In this document: piece after piece, positions 21,781 to 25,673 of the stretch
Position numbering within the stretch: position 1 is the stretch's first letter
How the letters are laid out: each line of letters opens with the position of its first letter
Origin: an uncultured Clostridia bacterium
GTDB lineage: Bacteria; Bacillota; Clostridia; TANB77; RGIG9151
Direction of reading: 5' to 3'
Assembly (NCBI GenBank): GCA_934500865.1
Contig: CAKSUD010000021.1
Location: forward strand, 1-25,673
Length of the DNA stretch: 25,673 nucleotides
The notes under the pieces: generated by a model
Databases searched by the model: none
Told to the model about the DNA's origin: nothing
What the model saw: the letters and a program-made list of their open reading frames with translations, nothing else
Program-made: the position numbers and the translations under genes

Positions 21781-22858
21781 GCAAAGGTATGAAAGATTAA
21801 ATAATTCTGTAAATCCAAGTCAAGAATTAGTAAATAAAGTTAAAGGTTTATCTGAAACAAAAAATACTAGATACAATAGAGTTTTATTAAAACCTGCTGT
21901 TGTATTGATGACACTAATTATAACTTATTGTAGTATACCAGTTTTAGCAGTAAATGTGCCAATTATTTATGACTTAATGTACCAAGTATCTCCATCAGTT
22001 GCTCAATATTTTATGCCAGTGCAAAAATCTTGTGAAAGTAATGGTATAGAGGTTGAAGTTGTTTCTGCATATATTAAAAATGATACAGCACAAATATATA
22101 TTACTTTAAAAGATTTAAAAGGAAATAGAGTAGATGAAACTACAGACTTAAATGACAGTTATAATATAAATAGGGCTTTTGACTGTACTATAAGTCATTG
22201 TGAGAATATAGGTTATGATGAAGAATCTAAAAAAGCAACTTTTTTAATTACTATAAGAAATAATGAAAAGGAAGATATTACAGGAGAAAAATTAACATTT
22301 ATGATGAGTAATTTTATAAGTCATAAGGAAGAATGGAAAAAAATTAAATTACCAATATCGACTGAACAGATAGAAAAAAATATAGAAAAACAAAAAGTAG
22401 TTTTAAATGGCTTTTCTACAAGGAATAAAAAATATGAAAATATGTATAATCAAAATAATGAAATAGTTATAATGCCTAATAAAGATATTGAATTTGGTGT
22501 TACAAACATGAAAATAACAGGAATTGCATATTTTGATAATAGACTTCACATACAAGTATCCGCAAAGGATAATTTAAAATTAGATAATCATGGGGAAATA
22601 TACTTAAAAAATAATCAAACAAATGAGGAAAGAATGTCGGACTATGAGCTACACTTTATTCTTGGAAAAAATGATGATGAATACGAATATTCATCTGAAT
22701 ACTTTACAGATAATCCAGATAGAAGAGATTTCACTGAATATGTATTTGATATTTCACAAGAAGAATTGGAAAGTTATACTATTTATGGAGATTTTATTGC
22801 TGGTGGACTTAATACGGAAGGAAATTGGAAAATTACTTTTCCGTTAGAAAGTAATTAA
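21773..22858 (+). CDS. DUF4179-like membrane anti-sigma factor
   Basis: The predicted partner of the ECF sigma factor just upstream. A short cytoplasmic N-terminus (about 1-38) should hold the sigma. One membrane helix follows at about 41-61 (LKPAVVLMTLIITYCSIPVL). The large extracytoplasmic part resembles the DUF4179 group: the SVAQYFMPVQKSCESNGIEV segment after the helix, then beta-rich sequence with repeated acidic stretches. There are no catalytic motifs. AAGGAGG lies 10 bases before ATG 21773, inside the sigma gene. The signal sensed is unknown. The family call rests on layout and coupling as much as on sequence. Confidence 0.82.
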   Translation: MFKQRYERLNNSVNPSQELVNKVKGLSETKNTRYNRVLLKPAVVLMTLIITYCSIPVLAVNVPIIYDLMYQVSPSVAQYFMPVQKSCESNGIEVEVVSAYIKNDTAQIYITLKDLKGNRVDETTDLNDSYNINRAFDCTISHCENIGYDEESKKATFLITIRNNEKEDITGEKLTFMMSNFISHKEEWKKIKLPISTEQIEKNIEKQKVVLNGFSTRNKKYENMYNQNNEIVIMPNKDIEFGVTNMKITGIAYFDNRLHIQVSAKDNLKLDNHGEIYLKNNQTNEERMSDYELHFILGKNDDEYEYSSEYFTDNPDRRDFTEYVFDISQEELESYTIYGDFIAGGLNTEGNWKITFPLESN

Positions 22859-22877
22859 AAAGAAAAATTACAATTTA

Positions 22878-22908
22878 GAGGGGAGATTCAATTCTCCCCC
22901 GTTTTTTT
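22878..22908 (+). terminator. Terminator between the anti-sigma gene and the convergent small gene
   Basis: GGGGAGA (22880-22886) pairs with TCTCCCC (22893-22899), followed by CG and a T run. It overlaps the end of the minus-strand gene. Confidence 0.85.
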
Positions 22909-23205
22909 ATATTTCAAAGCATCGAAGATAATATTAACTGCATCAGAAAAGCCATATTTATAATATTTTTCATTAAAATATGCGAATTGCTCTGATATAT
23001 TACCTTCAAAATCAAAAAGCATATCTGACAAAACATTCTTTATTTCGCCAGAAAGATTAAGTGATTCAACGTAATTCATGATGTTATCAAAAGAATGGTC
23101 TTCATCTATTTTTTGTTTCATAAATTCTAAATCATATTCAGATAATATAGCCACATCTTCCATACGAGAATCTAAGACAAAATCAAGCATATTCCTTCTA
23201 TCCAT
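22888..23205 (-). CDS. Unrecognised 105-aa acidic protein
   Basis: I do not recognise this gene. It encodes a soluble, acidic, probably all-helical protein (MDRRNMLDFVLDSRMEDVAI at the start, a SGEIKNVLSDMLFDFEGNIS middle and a DAVNIIFDALKYKK end). It has no membrane helix, cysteines or obvious motif. An excellent GGAGGGAGGTG site precedes ATG 23205. The upstream ATG at 23223 lies before that site and is not the start. It is convergent with the anti-sigma gene and is the last gene before the right-hand repeats and tRNA fragment. Confidence 0.75.
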   Translation of the reverse strand: MDRRNMLDFVLDSRMEDVAILSEYDLEFMKQKIDEDHSFDNIMNYVESLNLSGEIKNVLSDMLFDFEGNISEQFAYFNEKYYKYGFSDAVNIIFDALKYKKTGEN

Positions 23206-23283
23206 CTGTGCACCTCCCTCCAAATTTTGTTGTATAGTAACTTACAAAAAATAATTAATCAAGTCATTTACTCAATTTTGTTT

Positions 23284-23334
23284 GACAGTCATAATTATAC
23301 TACTTTCGGTAGAATGACAGTCATTATACAGTCA
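23284..23334 (+). repeat. GACAGTCA repeats, right end
   Basis: GACAGTCA occurs at 23284-23291 and 23316-23323, and ACAGTCA at 23328-23334. The stretch aligns with the left repeats at 19679-19697 and their flank (both run into ACAG(C/T)CACC and then an AAAATA context). It lies inside the right tRNA fragment, as integrase arm sites would. Confidence 0.55.
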
Positions 23335-23465
23335 CCAGAAAATACGAGATGGAATATGCGGAATATATGGAAAAAAAGATAACGAAGCAAATGCAAAATT
23401 GCTTAGAAAACAGAACGGTTGACGACTTTTGGAAAGTACGGAAAATACGGAAAATGAGCAGGGCC

Positions 23466-23506
23466 TAACCCAAAGGTCGTAAGTTCGAGTCTATCCCCCG
23501 CAACCA
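23466..23506 (+). repeat. Second 3' fragment of an initiator-tRNA-like gene, candidate att site
   Basis: Forty-one bases ending in CCCCCGCAACCA repeat the fragment at 19560-19600 with five substitutions, all in the T arm. These leave two mismatches in the T stem, so it is not a working tRNA half. The anticodon loop sequence is also damaged. The integrase gene lies to the right, reading towards it. The stretch 23224-23802 has no supportable gene. Confidence 0.75.
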
Positions 23507-23510
23507 CGTC

Positions 23511-23542
23511 GCAGTTAGCTAGAAAGGCTAGCTGCTTTTTTT
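23511..23542 (+). terminator. Terminator after the second tRNA fragment
   Basis: GCAGTTAGC (23511-23519) and GCTAGCTGC (23527-23535) form a 9-bp stem with one G-U pair, followed by a T run. Confidence 0.8.
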
Positions 23543-23584
23543 ATTCAAAAAAGCAGTCAAAGCCTTGGCGCTACTGCTCCTCTT

Positions 23585-23627
23585 CCGAAAAAGTTTCGAC
23601 TTCGTCTGCTACTTTTTCGGGTATTTT
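23585..23627 (+). terminator. Second terminator-like hairpin left of the integrase
   Basis: A perfect 10-bp stem (CCGAAAAAGT with ACTTTTTCGG) encloses a 16-base loop and is followed by GTATTTTT. It could insulate the flanking gene from the element. Confidence 0.65.
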
Positions 23628-23802
23628 TGTCAATTATTTATTTTATAATTAGTTGCTATAATTACAAAAACGGTTTCTTATGTCAATTTGGGGAGAAATT
23701 GGGGATGAACTCCTCAAACTAGACCTTTGTAATACTATAAATATCAATAAAATTCATAGCTGATAAATATGAGAGCAAAAAAGATTTAGTAATATTGAAT
23801 TG

Positions 23803-24585
23803 TTAATGTGCGTTTGTAACTAATAAATTTTCTAGTACATTTCCTGCGTGTTTATCGTGTGATTTTAAAGGATGTACATAGAAATTATAGGCTGTAGTAA
23901 TCTGTGCATGACCTAGTCTTGCTGATACAGTTGCTACATCTACTTGCTGTGCTATAAGCAATGTTGCATTTGTATGGCGTAAACCATGAAATGTAATAAC
24001 AGGTAAGCCAATTTGCTTGATAAATTTTTCAAACCATTTACTAATAGTTGATGGTGTAATTGGTTTGCCATCTACTTGTACAAATAACCTATCAGAATCG
24101 TGCCAGAAATCACCTACAATCGATTTTTGTTCTTCGTACCATAACTTATATTCCTCAAGTAAAGAAACGATAAAATCGGGAATAGCGACTTCTCGAATTG
24201 AACTTTCTGTTTTAGGGCTTTTGGTAAATATTCCTTTGTCAGATAAATATTGACTTGATTTGTTTATGCTTATAATTCCGCTTTTTAAGTCAATATCAGA
24301 CCATTCAAGTCCAGCTAGTTCTCCCAGCCTTGCACCTATGAATATGTCTAGTAAAACTGCTACTTTGTATTTAACGTCATTTCCAGTTAGCTTTTCTAAA
24401 TTATCAATTAAAATTCTAGTTTGTACCTCATCATAACATTCTCTTTTGGGTTTAGGTGCTTTAGGTGGTTGCACTCGATCTACTGGATTAGTTACAATCA
24501 TTTGCCAATACACAGCTTTTGTTAGCATTGCATGTAAAAGTCTATGATGTTCTAAAATTGTCTTCTTTGATAAAGGCTTTCTAGT
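23803..24585 (-). pseudogene. int: Tyrosine integrase, catalytic C-terminal part (downstream of frameshift)
   Basis: This is the catalytic domain of a phage/ICE-type tyrosine recombinase. It holds the active-site set: Arg in GARLGELAGL, H-x-x-R in HGLRHTNATLL, the LGHA histidine, and the nucleophile Tyr in NFYVHP. The first ATG in this frame is 24528, but homologous sequence (RKPLSKKTILEHHRLLHAML) continues upstream to 24585. It therefore joins the N-terminal part through a -1 shift in the A7 run. Alone it would lack DNA-binding domains. It lies 300 bases from the tRNA fragment, the normal place for an integrase. Confidence 0.85.
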
Positions 24586-24998
24586 TTTTTTCCATTGTTG
24601 TTTTTCTTTCTAACTATTTGTGTATCATCTTCAAGTAAATTATAAAATTGCATAATGTCAATAGGGCGAATTTTATTTAATTTAAAATGTCCAAAGTAGG
24701 GAAGAATTCTAGATTCTAATATTCCTAAATATCTGTAATAAGTAGATGGAGCAAGTTCTTTTTGTCCATAATCACGTTTCCATATTTCCACGAATTCTTT
24801 AAATGTTGGAACATTTCCTTCAACAATAAATCCATTTTCAACTTCTGCTATATATTTTGCTAGTTCAGTTCTTGCTTCAGATTTGTTCTTACAATGAATT
24901 GTTTTTTGATGTCTTATGGATTTTCCGTCTAAATCATAGCCTTTAAATACTACTAACCTATAACTGTCTTTACCACGTTTTTCAATACTACCAGTCAA
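24552..24998 (-). pseudogene. int: Tyrosine integrase, N-terminal DNA-binding part (upstream of frameshift)
   Basis: The arm-binding domain (TGSIEKRGKDSYRLVVFKGY) is followed by the SAM-like core-binding domain (TFKEFVEIWKRDYGQKELAP onwards). The frame then runs through an A7 run and ends 11 codons later at 24552. TTG 24998 is the likely start: AAAGGAGG lies eight bases before it, while ATG 25016 precedes that site. With a -1 shift the whole protein would be about 398 residues, normal for the family. The reading phase at the run is GGA AAA AAA, that is A AAA AAA. Confidence 0.82.
24585..24591 (-). other. A7 slippery heptamer at the integrase frameshift
   Basis: Seven A residues on the coding strand, in phase A AAA AAA, followed by C. 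A -1 slip moves exactly into the frame that encodes the catalytic domain. Confidence 0.7.
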
Positions 24999-25023
24999 TT
25001 TTTTGCCTCCTTTCATTTTATTT

Positions 25024-25042
25024 AGTAATAGAGTGTATTACT
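25024..25042. repeat. Inverted repeat AGTAATA-N5-TATTACT upstream of the integrase
   Basis: Perfect 7-bp arms lie about 25 bases upstream of the integrase start codon, within its likely leader or promoter. A candidate operator. Confidence 0.5.
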
Positions 25043-25150
25043 ATGATTTTATTGTATCATCTTGAAAAAAGAAAACAAAACCCGACAATGGAAATTTAAA
25101 TAAAAAAACAATATGTAGGGGGAAAATTATGGAAAAACGCGAAAATATGT

Positions 25151-25158
25151 GGTATAAT
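25151..25158 (+). promoter_or_regulatory. Extended -10 promoter of the last gene
   Basis: TGGTATAAT (TATAAT at 25153-25158) is the same extended -10 as at the Fic gene. No convincing -35 is seen. The gene starts 37 bases later. Confidence 0.5.
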
Positions 25159-25195
25159 TCAGTATATTAAAAAAATTTAAAAAGGAGAATTTAAG

Positions 25196-25673
25196 ATGTT
25201 ATCATATCAAGCAAGAGAATATTATGAATATTTAAATAGAAGATTAGTTGAATTTGAGGCAAATATAAGTTTAATTATTGAATTTGGAAACAAATATAAA
25301 GATGTTACAACAGATATATTAAAAAAAATAATTTCTACAAAAAATACACCAAGAGATTCATCTGGAACTCATTATATTGTTAAAGATGGTGGAATTCAAG
25401 AACAATTTAAGAATATAATTAGAGATTTTAAATCTGAATTTAATTTTTTTGATGTCTTTAATGAATATGCAATATTAAAAAAAGATATACAAAATTATAT
25501 AATAGATAAGAATATAATAGATGATTCTGTTATGGAATTATTTAATGAAATAGACCAATTCTTTAAAATATATCAATCATTTATGCAAAGTGATAATAAT
25601 ACGAATTTAGCAATTGATTTTGGACAATCAGTCAAGGAAATTTCAGCGTCATATAAAACTATAACAAATGCAT
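25196..25673 (+). CDS. Unrecognised AT-rich gene, runs off the window
   Basis: An open frame of 159 codons from ATG 25196, preceded by AAAGGAG and an extended -10 promoter, with no stop before the window ends. The product starts MLSYQAREYYEYLNRRLVEF and is rich in Ile, Asn, Lys, Asp and Phe. It looks mostly helical, with heptad-like stretches and no signal peptide or membrane helix in the visible part. GC is clearly below the core genes (about one-fifth by eye). It lies just beyond the integrase, divergent from it, in the position where integrative elements carry cargo. I cannot assign a family from this part. Confidence 0.7.
   Translation, partial: MLSYQAREYYEYLNRRLVEFEANISLIIEFGNKYKDVTTDILKKIISTKNTPRDSSGTHYIVKDGGIQEQFKNIIRDFKSEFNFFDVFNEYAILKKDIQNYIIDKNIIDDSVMELFNEIDQFFKIYQSFMQSDNNTNLAIDFGQSVKEISASYKTITNA

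Noticed and set aside
19679..23334. CRISPR-like array from the GACAGTCA repeats
   Set aside because: The repeats are short, few, irregularly spaced and split between two ends of one element; there are no cas genes.
23540..23802. A small gene between the second tRNA fragment and the integrase
   Set aside because: Only short frames without ribosome sites are found; the stretch holds two hairpins and AT-rich sequence, nothing else I can support.

Overview
The window looks like a chromosome segment from a low-GC (roughly one-third GC by eye), endospore-forming Firmicute of the class Clostridia. The evidence is AT-rich coding sequence with strong AGGAGG-type ribosome sites, SpoIIID, YqfC/YqfD and a YtaF-like protein, a T-box leader on proS, a type A RNase P RNA, and intrinsic terminators throughout. 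The species cannot be named from this sequence.

Positions 1-18304 read as core genome. In order they hold: the 3' part of an LTA-synthase-family gene; a YtaF-like membrane protein; a eukaryotic-type hexokinase of visibly higher GC; a T-box-controlled prolyl-tRNA synthetase; spoIIID; rnpB; tRNA-Leu; mtnN on the opposite strand; a three-gene unit (an unrecognised 518-aa protein, a hypoxanthine-DNA-glycosylase-like protein, an AlkD-like protein); a TtcA-like thiolase, a large secreted phosphodiester-glycosidase protein and a UvsE-like TIM barrel; tRNA-Lys; greA; an asparagine synthetase with a reduced glutaminase domain; and yqfC-yqfD.

From about 18305 the content is accessory. A Fic protein with an HTH domain is followed by a piece bounded by two 3' fragments of an initiator-tRNA-like gene (19555-19600 and 23466-23506). 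Just inside each fragment lie GACAGTCA-type repeats. Between them are prophage-like remnants (a DNA methyltransferase start fused to an XhlA-like tail, a frameshifted second holin, an amidase), an ECF sigma factor with a DUF4179-like anti-sigma partner, and a small unknown gene. To the right of the second fragment lies a tyrosine integrase split by a frameshift in an A7 run. It is followed by an unrecognised, very AT-rich gene that runs off the window. This looks like repeated integration at one tRNA site, now partly decayed.

The main points for a second look are: (1) a UvsE homologue and the C-terminal domain of the neighbouring secreted protein, both apparently stripped of metal ligands; (2) -1 frameshifts at canonical slippery heptamers in the holin and the integrase, which could be programmed, decay or assembly error; (3) two sporulation genes whose best start is an AUU codon after a well-placed Shine-Dalgarno; (4) the eukaryotic-type hexokinase; (5) the asparagine synthetase that appears to lack a working glutaminase; and (6) the methyltransferase-holin chimera. 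All family names come from motif recognition, without database searches.
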